From: Vibrio tritonius
GTDB taxonomy: Bacteria > Pseudomonadota > Gammaproteobacteria > Enterobacterales > Vibrionaceae
DNA length: 64,000 nt
NCBI RefSeq assembly: GCF_001547935.1
Contig: NZ_AP014635.1
Coordinates: forward strand, 2,232,001-2,296,000
Reading direction: 5' to 3'
Below are positions 9,905-17,972 of the stretch, piece after piece. A program made the position numbers and the translations under genes. A model generated the notes under the pieces. That model saw nothing but the letters and a program-made list of their open reading frames with translations. It was not told the DNA's origin and did no database searches. How positions within the stretch are numbered: the stretch's first letter is position 1; each line of letters starts with the position of its first letter.

Positions 9905-11023
9905 TTAAACTCTCTGATTTTGAGTAGTTACCGCGATATCCCACATGAATCCAAGTAACTCTCTAGCAACAGCCGTAATAGCCACCTGCGATTTTTTGCC
10001 TTTTGCTACCAAGCTTCTATAACGGAAACATAAACGTTGTTGTGCTTTCCAAGAAATATCCTTAGCTTCTTGGCAGACGCTATCTGGGCGGTAGGTGACT
10101 AACCAGTTACCTACTTTTGCATTGGTTCTATAGCTCCATGCTGCTTCATATAACAAGCGCCTAAGTTCTACGTTGCCAGCCTTAGTTATTCCGGCTTTTC
10201 TGACGGTAGCTCCACTTGAATACTCACCAGGAATCAACCCCAGAAACGCCATGATTTGCTTGGGATTACTAAATCGAGAGAAATCTCCCAGTTCAGCAAC
10301 AACTGAAATTGCAATAGTCCGACCGACGCCTTTCAAAGCTTGTAATTGGTTAACAAGATTATTAAGCGACCAATCTGGAAGTAATCGATCAATCTCTTGG
10401 TCAAGCTGTGTGATTCTATTTTCTATTTGTTCAAGGCTTTGTCGATAGTGCTCGTACGCAATTTGTTGGGATGGAAGCGGGAATGACTGATTTGCCAGCC
10501 ATACTCGGTGGCGAACAGTCCACATCTTTTTCTCGTATATTTTTCCTGCTCTCAGAAGAATACTCTGAATTCGTTGCTTGGCTACTTTGGTATCCTTTTT
10601 TGCACAACTTCTCGCCCTAACAAGATCGCGCATTGCTTCATGCGTAATATCGGGAACCCAAATATCCACCAACTCTCCTGCTCTCAACAGCCTTGCTAAT
10701 GCAACCGCATCTCGGTGATCATTTTTTATCTTGTTGGTTGATAGCTTGGGAATTCTAGAAGGAGCGACAACGATGCAATCGATATTCATACTTAACAATA
10801 ATCGATATAGACCGTAGCCAGTTGGCCCTGCTTCATAGCAAACAAGAATCGGTTCGTGGAGTTTTATGAGCTTCTTCATCAAACGAATGACAGAATCTTT
10901 AGCTGACGATATATTGCCATAAAAACGTACTTCACCCTGTCTCTCGGGGCTTGCTATTGCAACAGCAATTGTATCTTTGTGAACATCCAGCCCAATATAA
11001 GCAGAATAGTTAACTGGTTTCAT
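9905..11023 (-). CDS. IS110-family DEDD transposase/recombinase
   Basis: A 372-residue protein with an N-terminal RuvC-like DEDD domain (GLDVHKDTIAVA with the first Asp, CYEAGPTGYGLY with Glu, KNDHRDAVALARLL with the paired Asp) and a C-terminal Transposase_20 domain (ALKGVGRTIAISVVAELGD, then FLGLIPGEYSSG) with its expected serine. IS110 enzymes insert by RNA-guided recombination without target duplication. The start is ATG 11023, preceded by GGAGG at 8 nt; an upstream in-frame TTG overlaps the RBS. It appears intact. Confidence 0.93.
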   Translation of the reverse strand: MKPVNYSAYIGLDVHKDTIAVAIASPERQGEVRFYGNISSAKDSVIRLMKKLIKLHEPILVCYEAGPTGYGLYRLLLSMNIDCIVVAPSRIPKLSTNKIKNDHRDAVALARLLRAGELVDIWVPDITHEAMRDLVRARSCAKKDTKVAKQRIQSILLRAGKIYEKKMWTVRHRVWLANQSFPLPSQQIAYEHYRQSLEQIENRITQLDQEIDRLLPDWSLNNLVNQLQALKGVGRTIAISVVAELGDFSRFSNPKQIMAFLGLIPGEYSSGATVRKAGITKAGNVELRRLLYEAAWSYRTNAKVGNWLVTYRPDSVCQEAKDISWKAQQRLCFRYRSLVAKGKKSQVAITAVARELLGFMWDIAVTTQNQRV

Positions 11024-11287
11024 ATTGACGACCTCCAAAAACGCACCATAGGTGAGTCTTAGTATATAAGGTCATACCATCTGGCTCTTCGCCAACACAT
11101 CAAAAGGTGCCGATGCTAGCGCATTACTCTATAGCATCATCGAGACGGCTAAAGCCAATGGACTCATTCTCTACGATTACATGGTTAAGTGCATGAAAGA
11201 GCTGGCGAAAGCAGAGCCTGACATTGACTCACTTCTTCCGTGGAACTTCTCACATTAAAACGCCCCGTGTGTTCATGGGGCGCTTAC

Positions 11288-11295
11288 ATTCAATT
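11288..11295 (+). repeat. 8-bp target-site duplication of IS66 copy 1 (right)
   Basis: ATTCAATT, identical to 7453-7460. It is followed by the palindrome ATGTATCTATACAT (11297-11310), which pre-existed at the target. Confidence 0.95.
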
Positions 11296-11501
11296 AATGT
11301 ATCTATACATCAATAGCCGTGACTTTTGCTGTAAGGAAGGACTCGCTTAGAAAGGGTAATAACAGTTCCTAAACAGAACCGTTCAGGCAAATGCTGAACG
11401 CAGACTCGCATAAACTCATCCATGGGACTCCACTTTGCTATCGAAAGCCATGAAACCATCAATATGAAATCTACCTGTTGATTTTTATATATTTCAGGCA
11501 T
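11296..11501. other. Short stretch between IS66 copy 1 and the island edge, no recognised gene
   Basis: A 63-codon minus-strand frame (11310-11501) is open, but it has no recognisable domain and no RBS. I treat the stretch as noncoding or a gene remnant. Confidence 0.4.
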
Positions 11502-11552
11502 AAAAAAAGACGTCCTAGGACGTCTTTTTTCTTGAATTTGGCGGTGAGCAAG
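11502..11552 (+). repeat. Distal attachment-site repeat of the tRNA-Ser genomic island
   Basis: 51 bp matching 30452-30502 with one mismatch (T against G at 11538). It contains the palindromic terminator AGACGTCCTAGGACGTCT flanked by A and T runs, then the last 14 nt of tRNA-Ser including the CCA complement. Beyond it the tRNA sequence is absent, so this is a tRNA 3'-end copy, typical of an att site. Confidence 0.85.
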
Positions 11553-11811
11553 TCATCAGACTTAAAGCAATAACTAGTTGTTTTAATTGGTAATAAAAAT
11601 CTTATCAATCACCCAATATTAACGAGAATATCCATTAGATGAGATATTGTCCGAGGAACATGTCATGGAGTAGCCGCTAAAATGCCGATCAAGCTACTTA
11701 AAGTTAACCGTACATGACCCTTACAGTAACGACTAGTAAATTAATAGCAACCCATTCAAAACCAAAACAACATATTGCAGGAAGGTTTAAGTTTCACATT
11801 GTAAACGTTTA

Positions 11812-11919
11812 TTAAATGCTATTGAACCATGAAGGTTTGATTGTCACATCCTTTTTTCTCTCAACATTCACACCTAACCCCAAAATTTTGAGCTGTTCAG
11901 CAAGGGCACGGCCATCAAT
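11812..11919 (-). pseudogene. C-terminal remnant resembling an Mrr-type restriction endonuclease
   Basis: Thirty-five codons ending in TAA read IDGRALAEQLKILGLGVNVE and onward to PSWFNSI. The pattern DG-x-LAE-x(6-8)-GV-x-VE...F near a C-terminus is reminiscent of Mrr-family endonuclease tails. A stop codon precedes it in frame, and a shifted frame upstream (NQYI) would join it, suggesting a decayed gene. Nothing else of the gene is visible. The assignment is tentative. Confidence 0.35.
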
Positions 11920-11968
11920 CTAATATATTGGTTGAGCCTCATATCTCCGAGCCTTTCGTCTAGCATTG

Positions 11969-12189
11969 TAAGTGGTCAACAAAAATCTGCTGTTCACCAA
12001 CACATTAAAAGAAAATGCCAGTGCGTTACTCTACAGTATCACCGAGACAGCTAAAGCCAATGGACTCATTCTCTACGATTATATGACCAAGTGTATAAAA
12101 GAACAGGAGAAAGTAGAGCCCAACATCTACTCACTTCTTCTGTGGAACTTATCACACTAACACGCCCCGAGGGAGCATGGGGTGGATAC
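11969..12189 (+). mobile_element. Decayed IS66 remnant A (3' end of tnpC plus right end)
   Basis: The translation NLLFTNT...ASALLYSITETAKANGLILY...LLLWNLSH matches the last 60 or so residues of TnpC with scattered substitutions. It is followed by a degraded right terminus (ACGCCCCGAGGGAGCATGGGG). Nothing upstream of the last tnpC segment is present. Orientation is plus. Confidence 0.85.
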
Positions 12190-12234
12190 AATCAAACTCA
12201 TACACCGATTAGAACAATGGCCAAATATAATTAA

Positions 12235-14307
12235 CTATAAATTTTCAATCTCTATTCCTTCATCTTTAGCCCTTTTGAGCAAATCGACAAGAATTAAACT
12301 CTGTTTTTCTGTTGGTATTTTATTCGGGATCTGAACGGCAACGTTTAAAATCCCAATATCTTTATGGGATAAAGTCACAGCAGAGCTAAATCGTTCCAAT
12401 AACCTTTTCCACTTTATGGCTGAAATATTCAGTACCATCTTCTGAGCTTCTATTCCATCATCCATTTTCTGTACTTTTCGTGCTTGTTTTGTCTCACTCA
12501 ACACAAGGTCATTTGAAATTAGACTATCCTTAAAATCTTGTGACAGAACATCTTCAAGTTCAGCAGATCTTTCTTTTAATCTTTGCCAGCACCCTTCTTT
12601 TTTACACCACTCAGTAACGTTAGAAATTCCTTGTTGAGGTTGAGTTATCTCATCATGCACTAGTTCAGAGGTAACCTCGATCGCTCGCTCCAAATCATCA
12701 GCAATGAACTGAGCACTCCATATCCGCATGAAATCTATAGACTTACCGAGCTTGGACGCATAGTGCCCTAGAAGAGCTAAAGTATAAGCTACAATATTTG
12801 CTCTATAGCCGCCGTTGTACCATGGTTGAGCGGAAACCAGCTTTTCTGTTTTTCTAAAGAGGATGGCACGAGCGATGGCTCTTTTATAATAAAACTCGCT
12901 AAACGCTTCAGGTGATTTTACCCATTCAGAACCAATTCGCTTCGCATATTGTGCAAAGTTTTTCTGGGCTCCGAGGTTAACGAACCTAGGAGCGTCATCC
13001 CAAACATTCTCAAATTTAGCCAGATCGGTTTTAGTAAACATCTGCAGCTTGGGATTTTCTGCTTGGAACTTTTTCTTTTCACCTTGAGTAAGCTTACTCT
13101 GTGCATCAGCATATTGACCACGAGCTCGCTCATAGAACCACTTAGTCTCACGTAATGCTCCTTGCTTGGCAGGAGCCCATATACGTCTCGAAAACTCTTC
13201 CATGCGAATATGAAAAGGATGATTTGAGAAAAAATCAGCAGCATTAACCTTGTTCTGGGTGTTTGCATATTCCGAGATTTTAGGTACTACTATTTCGCTT
13301 TGTTCACTATCAATAACAGATAGTTTCATCTGAACAAAAATACCTTCAAGTGAAACATTATCTTTACGACTCGTGTGAAATAGAGAAGCTGTAGTTTGAC
13401 CACCATTCACTATTTGCAGATCTTTCATACTCACTACCTCAAGCCCAGAATCCCCTTGTCTGACTTCTACCTCCTGAGCAGTGGCTGTAATACCATTGTT
13501 GTATGCAAAGAACATTTGCGGCTCATTGATAATAGTACTTCTGATGCCTTTGTTAACATTACCTCGTGCTTGTAAAAAACATCGAACGTTTTGCTCTAGC
13601 AAACGAGCACCATATTTTTCATACATAGCTGACAAAATAGTTGCTGGGATTACTATCAGATAAGATTTGTAAGAATCTGAACCTAAATGAGCTGGCAGAC
13701 ATGAAACCCCTGTTCCATAAGCATCAGGGAAATTTATATCAAGGATTTCCTTATGACCTCGAGAGCTTTGTTGTCGTTGTAGCCTCGACACATCCCAAAT
13801 ATGATATGAAGCTGGCACACCAGCAATTTCGCCATCTTCAATTGCGCTAACTCGTCCGCTCAGCGCTTGCTCAGAAAACAAATAAAAATTAACCTTTCTT
13901 ATTGCCCTTCCGCGATCATAGAGCTGCCTTGATAGGCCATACACAGGAGCAGTCTCTTCGAGATCTTTGAACAATTCTTTGTTTTTACTCGACTCAAAAA
14001 ATTTTGCCACTCGTCTGAAAGCGCTATCAACGTTAGTTTTCGTCAGTGATCCCAACTCTTCTCTACAATCGAAGTCAGCTATAAAGAGATCTAATGTTCC
14101 TTCATCATTAAACCAATAACCATCAACTCTCATTCCTTTTTGTGCACGATAGTGACAAAGTTCAAACCCTTCCAGAAATCCTGTATCTATCAACTCTTGT
14201 GCAACGGTTTCCAAAAACTGCGACAATTGAAAACTGCTACTAGCTTCTGCACCAGCTAACAAATCCTGTTTGAAATCATGAAAAAACTCCTGGACGGACT
14301 GTTCCAT
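12235..14307 (-). CDS. AIPR-family protein (abortive infection phage resistance)
   Basis: A 690-residue protein. The central AIPR signature is clear: AYNNGITATA near residues 268-277 and IVNGGQTTASL near 299-309. The N-terminal part (residues 60-82, VDGYWF...LDLFIADFD) resembles a nuclease-like core and may be catalytic; that is inference. The ATG at 14307 is preceded by GGGGGAAG; an in-frame ATG 18 nt upstream lies inside that leader. It is the last gene of a four-gene operon; its ATG begins 1 nt after the DUF4420 stop codon. AIPR proteins are found in phage-resistance and modification-linked operons, so it is a likely effector of the system. Confidence 0.85.
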   Translation of the reverse strand: MEQSVQEFFHDFKQDLLAGAEASSSFQLSQFLETVAQELIDTGFLEGFELCHYRAQKGMRVDGYWFNDEGTLDLFIADFDCREELGSLTKTNVDSAFRRVAKFFESSKNKELFKDLEETAPVYGLSRQLYDRGRAIRKVNFYLFSEQALSGRVSAIEDGEIAGVPASYHIWDVSRLQRQQSSRGHKEILDINFPDAYGTGVSCLPAHLGSDSYKSYLIVIPATILSAMYEKYGARLLEQNVRCFLQARGNVNKGIRSTIINEPQMFFAYNNGITATAQEVEVRQGDSGLEVVSMKDLQIVNGGQTTASLFHTSRKDNVSLEGIFVQMKLSVIDSEQSEIVVPKISEYANTQNKVNAADFFSNHPFHIRMEEFSRRIWAPAKQGALRETKWFYERARGQYADAQSKLTQGEKKKFQAENPKLQMFTKTDLAKFENVWDDAPRFVNLGAQKNFAQYAKRIGSEWVKSPEAFSEFYYKRAIARAILFRKTEKLVSAQPWYNGGYRANIVAYTLALLGHYASKLGKSIDFMRIWSAQFIADDLERAIEVTSELVHDEITQPQQGISNVTEWCKKEGCWQRLKERSAELEDVLSQDFKDSLISNDLVLSETKQARKVQKMDDGIEAQKMVLNISAIKWKRLLERFSSAVTLSHKDIGILNVAVQIPNKIPTEKQSLILVDLLKRAKDEGIEIENL

Positions 14308-14308
14308 T

Positions 14309-15277
14309 TTACTTCCCCCATACATGCTTATCTTCGCATAAAAAACCCCGAATGCTTTCTAACTTAATTTCATAACCAACTCTTATAAGACCCTCACTTA
14401 ACTCAGATCTAACAATCTTTGGAAACTCGCCTTCGACTCGATACGTTTGTTCTTCAGCAATGACAAATTTAGGCTTATCGTAATTGAGCATCTTTACATA
14501 CCCGACTTTAGCCAGTTTGGTATCAAACATATCTATAGCTTCAGCCTCCGTTAGTGTCTCCTCAACTATCTTTACTAATTCGTTCAAGGAAATTGACGCT
14601 TTTGATTCAGGCATATCAATCAACCTAAAGACTTTAAGAAACAGACTGCTACTCAAGCTTTCGAGCTGATCTTCTGAAGATATTTTTACTGTATTTCTCT
14701 CACGACCGGAAAGTGATTTAACTTCTACAGCGGTATCTGAAAATATAAAATCCTGATGAGATGCTTCGGGGCCCTGCCATGAATCTAATGCATCCAGTTC
14801 GTTATCCATTTGGTCAAGCATCTGTTGTAGAAACTTAAGTTCACTGAACAGTCCCCTTATTTCTTCTGCACTCAGTACACGACTTTGTTTTCCTGCCAAA
14901 AATGCTTTCCATCGTTTTATCTGAGAAAGGGCAACTGACAAGCCAACCAACGGATCTGATATCTTAGAGAGTTCATCAACCAAAGTTTCGCATAAGCTGT
15001 AAAAGAGATCTTGATCTACATGTTTTTCCAGAACCAAAATCAGGCCTTGATTTCCAGTAGTACTAAGCACTCTAAAGTCGATTTTGATCCCATGAATGCA
15101 TACTAGGTTTTCCTGAAATATCTTGGTTCCATCTTCATTAATTTCATAAATAAAAACACATCGCCCATTTACATCCTTCCCCCAATACAACGGAAGATAT
15201 TGACTGTCTCTGATTTGCCTTACACTTAAATCTTCAGTAGGTGTCTTTATATCATCCCAAGGCCTATTCCTCGTCAT
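14309..15277 (-). CDS. PD-(D/E)XK motif protein (DUF4420 type), predicted nuclease
   Basis: A 322-residue protein with a recognisable restriction-endonuclease-fold core: a helix Glu in GLFSELKFL (about residue 146), Asp in HQDFIF (about 176) and the EVK strand in TAVEVKSLSG (about 185-187). This matches the PD-(D/E)XK family known as DUF4420, usually beside Z1 and AIPR genes. The ATG at 15277 has GAGG 6 nt upstream, both within the end of the Z1 gene; ATG 15289 is an alternative. It overlaps Z1 by 14 nt, implying translational coupling. Predicted to be the DNA-cutting subunit; specificity is unknown. Confidence 0.83.
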   Translation of the reverse strand: MTRNRPWDDIKTPTEDLSVRQIRDSQYLPLYWGKDVNGRCVFIYEINEDGTKIFQENLVCIHGIKIDFRVLSTTGNQGLILVLEKHVDQDLFYSLCETLVDELSKISDPLVGLSVALSQIKRWKAFLAGKQSRVLSAEEIRGLFSELKFLQQMLDQMDNELDALDSWQGPEASHQDFIFSDTAVEVKSLSGRERNTVKISSEDQLESLSSSLFLKVFRLIDMPESKASISLNELVKIVEETLTEAEAIDMFDTKLAKVGYVKMLNYDKPKFVIAEEQTYRVEGEFPKIVRSELSEGLIRVGYEIKLESIRGFLCEDKHVWGK

Positions 15278-17972
15278 CTGCAGCCTCATCTCGAATCAAA
15301 GTATCTAAATCCACCCCAATCGATTTTCCCAAATACACTCTATTTGCTACTACAGAAACTGTGTGGAAATAATCTACCTTAGGAAAGCTTAAAACGAAGG
15401 CAGGAACTGGAAAATTCGATTTTTCACCATCAACCAGATTCAAGTTGTAAATCATTAGTAGTGGCTTATTTCTCTCCACCCTGTAGTACCTGTCAGCTGG
15501 TTTTTTAATTTCCTTCCCTTTTTCTTTGGCATCGGTGACGGCTTTTTTCATAGCATTATCTTTTTGTGGTTCAGACAAACCATAATGTTCATGTCGACCA
15601 CCAACTCTTCCTTGGTTAACACTCCAAGTATTATCTTTTTCTGAATAAGTAGCTTTCCGTCGATTTGGACTCAAAGAATAATCGTGTTCTGTCGTACTTT
15701 CCTTTTCTGATATTAAGACAACATCAGAATATGGAAATCTGGTTACAATTGAATTTAAATACTTTAGAGCAAAGTTTTTCTTGTCCGACATTTTAGAAAC
15801 GCATTTAAACTCATTCAGAAATTTGATAATGGATCTTGTATCAGCACTACTTAAATACCAGCCTTTACCTTCCTCTGAAGGTAAAAAACCTCTATCTTTT
15901 ACACCAAAGTCATCTTTCCAATATCTAACGATTAAATCTCGATTAAAATTATTTTTTGATATTTCATTTGGAAGGATATCACTCTCGACAGCCTTCTCAC
16001 TGTAGCTCTGCCGAACAGTGATATTTTCCGCAGATCTCATCTTATTTGCAGCGGTAACCAGCAAAGTATCAGGATGTGACATCACATATAAACCAAAATC
16101 TTTAGGGCTCAATCCATCAAGTCTCATCTGTATGACTTGATCTCGCAGATCTTCTGAAGAAATAGCAATATGGGAATACCAGTCTATGGAGTCCTGAGGT
16201 AAATGAACCCTACACAAATCATCATAGCCAGAACGATAACCGAACCAACGGCCCATCTGCATGAGCGTGTCATACATTTTAGTATTTCTGTACATGTAAC
16301 TAATACATAAACCTTCGATAGTAAGCCCACGAGAAAGACTTAATCCACCTACAGCTATAGCTGTCAAACCATGACCATCTCTTTCATATTTTTTATAATC
16401 AAGAGGCTCATCAGACTTACTATTTACAACAAAAGTTCTTATCGAGTCAGCAGAGTCACATAAAGCAGGTTTTAGTTCTTCCCAAGAAACACCAACATCC
16501 ACAAAATCAGATTCAAAAACCTTCTTTAACTGAGCCATATTCTCATTTTTCTGGGATACAGCATCAGGCATCAGATAGTTTGCCTTGATTGCTTCCTTCA
16601 ATTTTTTGAGATACACGTTGATGTGAGTGCGTACTAATGCTTGAACGTCTACAAACCGTGAAACATTTACAAGCATTGAGCAATGTTTTTGCTGTTGTCC
16701 TCTTAGATTTCTAATCGTTTTGACTACAACAAATTGTCTAATAGCTTTGTAGAGCGAAGGTGGTAAGTCTAATACATCAAAATCTTTTCTATGAACAAAA
16801 GGAATATAATTTTCTGCGTCTTTAATCGGTTCCAGAATCCGAGTAGAACTATCATCGTCTAGGAAAACCCTATCAGGGCCAAAATATGTTGTAGGGGCAT
16901 CAAGGCAATAAATAAAGTCTCTGGGAAAGAGTTCTTCGCGTAGCTTCTCATCACCATAAGCATCTGGATTAATAAAAATATTAGCAAACGGCGTTGCCGT
17001 ATACCCCACGTAAGAGGACTTTTCAAACAGACTTAAAATTTCTCTAATTCTTCGGTTTGTTTGTGTCGGGTCATTATCTTCTTTTTTGGTGTTAATTGAT
17101 GCATTATCAGCTTCATCATCAATCATTAGCATTGGGACGTCAGAGATTCTTCCTAGTCCTTTAGTATTAAGCTCGTCCAGCCAACGGTAAAGAGACTTAA
17201 GAGTTGAAACATTTTTCTTAATAACCAAGACAACCGGATTATTATAATTGTTGATTGTCCAACCGCTATCATCAGCAGTTCGCTTACTAAAATCTGAATA
17301 AATATTAGTGAGAGAGATTGGGTGTTCATCATTATTAAAACCATGACCAACACCAACCGTCTTCCAGCCTTCTTCATACTTAGTACGACCTACAAAACCT
17401 TCATCAACCCGCTCTTGAGTCTGCCTACGAAGATTATTATGAACACCAGCTATAACTATAATGAATTTGTATCCAGCATCAGCAGCTTTTGCCACCAATC
17501 CTAAGTAATTCGCTGTTTTACCCGATTGCACGTGACCAATCACCAATCCACGTCGATCCCAAACGCCGGGTGATGTTGGGTCTTGAAGATGACCAAGTAT
17601 TTTCGTACCAACATCACTCAAAGACTGAACAACTGTAGGAGACCACTTCTCTTTTTTTAGGTGCTTTTCATATGCATCAGAATAAAACCATTCAATATCC
17701 TTACGCTTATAAACCCATTCTTTATCATGAGTTGCCTCAGGATCGACAAGCGAAATACCCAATCCCATTCTGGAATCTATTTCATAGTAAGCGTCATTAG
17801 CACAACTTACTGCATCATGTTCATCAAGACCTAATATCTTTGCTAGATCGACAGCTAAGGCATCAACTTCTTCTCGTGTTGGAACATAATCTGACCAACG
17901 TGCTTTTGCCGCAGTGATCAAGGAAACAGTAAAATTCTTTTTTGCCTCCAAGTTTTCTTTATCATTCCCCAT
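15264..17972 (-). CDS. Z1-domain superfamily-2 ATPase/helicase-like protein
   Basis: A 902-residue P-loop NTPase. Walker A reads GHVQSGKTANY (about residues 146-156), the DEAD-type Walker B is MIDDEADNAS (about 283-292), motif III is GYTATPFAN (about 323-331), and the arginine-finger motif VI is MGRWFGYRSGYDD. The wording GLVIGHVQSGKT...AGYKFIIVIAG is characteristic of Z1 proteins. It should act as the motor of the restriction complex, translocating on or remodelling DNA. The start ATG has AAGGG 7 nt upstream and overlaps the end of the ATPase gene by 11 nt. Confidence 0.9.
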   Translation of the reverse strand: MGNDKENLEAKKNFTVSLITAAKARWSDYVPTREEVDALAVDLAKILGLDEHDAVSCANDAYYEIDSRMGLGISLVDPEATHDKEWVYKRKDIEWFYSDAYEKHLKKEKWSPTVVQSLSDVGTKILGHLQDPTSPGVWDRRGLVIGHVQSGKTANYLGLVAKAADAGYKFIIVIAGVHNNLRRQTQERVDEGFVGRTKYEEGWKTVGVGHGFNNDEHPISLTNIYSDFSKRTADDSGWTINNYNNPVVLVIKKNVSTLKSLYRWLDELNTKGLGRISDVPMLMIDDEADNASINTKKEDNDPTQTNRRIREILSLFEKSSYVGYTATPFANIFINPDAYGDEKLREELFPRDFIYCLDAPTTYFGPDRVFLDDDSSTRILEPIKDAENYIPFVHRKDFDVLDLPPSLYKAIRQFVVVKTIRNLRGQQQKHCSMLVNVSRFVDVQALVRTHINVYLKKLKEAIKANYLMPDAVSQKNENMAQLKKVFESDFVDVGVSWEELKPALCDSADSIRTFVVNSKSDEPLDYKKYERDGHGLTAIAVGGLSLSRGLTIEGLCISYMYRNTKMYDTLMQMGRWFGYRSGYDDLCRVHLPQDSIDWYSHIAISSEDLRDQVIQMRLDGLSPKDFGLYVMSHPDTLLVTAANKMRSAENITVRQSYSEKAVESDILPNEISKNNFNRDLIVRYWKDDFGVKDRGFLPSEEGKGWYLSSADTRSIIKFLNEFKCVSKMSDKKNFALKYLNSIVTRFPYSDVVLISEKESTTEHDYSLSPNRRKATYSEKDNTWSVNQGRVGGRHEHYGLSEPQKDNAMKKAVTDAKEKGKEIKKPADRYYRVERNKPLLMIYNLNLVDGEKSNFPVPAFVLSFPKVDYFHTVSVVANRVYLGKSIGVDLDTLIRDEAADDEE

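Larger units (their letters stand above)
9649..11082 (-). mobile_element. IS110-family element, IS1111-like group, inserted in IS66 tnpC
   Basis: The limits come from comparison with the uninterrupted tnpC: 1434 bp are inserted between AAAAAATT and GGCTCTTC with no target duplication (one T is ambiguous). Short sub-terminal inverted repeats TATGACCTT lie 2-3 nt from one end and about 6 nt from the other, as in the IS1111 group. One transposase gene (minus strand) leaves a 256-bp noncoding end downstream (9649-9904) and only about 59 bp upstream. That is the layout in which IS1111-type elements are expected to carry their guide (bridge) RNA. Confidence 0.88.
8271..11258 (+). pseudogene. tnpC: IS66 transposase TnpC, split by the IS110-family insertion
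   Basis: Coding runs 8271-9648 and resumes at 11083-11258. Joined, it is 1554 nt, exactly the size of the intact copy-2 gene (517 residues). The first part has the N-terminal coiled coil and zinc-binding region (CPCCQHSL, YACRHCE) and the DDE transposase core (VHADETPLNVL, TDGYAAYDG, DNNRAERAIKS). The insertion follows the residues IGRKN, so the last 57 or so residues are cut off and the frame reads 28 foreign codons to a stop at 9731. The interrupted product lacks the end of the catalytic domain and is probably inactive. Confidence 0.93.
7461..11287 (+). mobile_element. IS66-family insertion sequence, copy 1, interrupted by an IS110-family element
   Basis: The ends are GTAAGCGCAC (left) and, on the other strand, GTAAGCGCCC (right), typical IS66 termini. 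The element carries tnpA, tnpB and tnpC and is flanked by ATTCAATT on both sides. With the nested element (9649-11082) removed it is 2393 bp, exactly the length of the intact copy at 22181-24573. The two differ at only a few codons, for example TnpC Glu/Ala in SEQxAWQ and TnpB Ala/Val in KIKxLYW. It is inactive as it stands because tnpC is split. Confidence 0.95.

Noticed and set aside
11972..12160. A 62-codon frame as an independent small gene before the AIPR gene
   Set aside because: It is the tail of IS66 tnpC within the decayed element.
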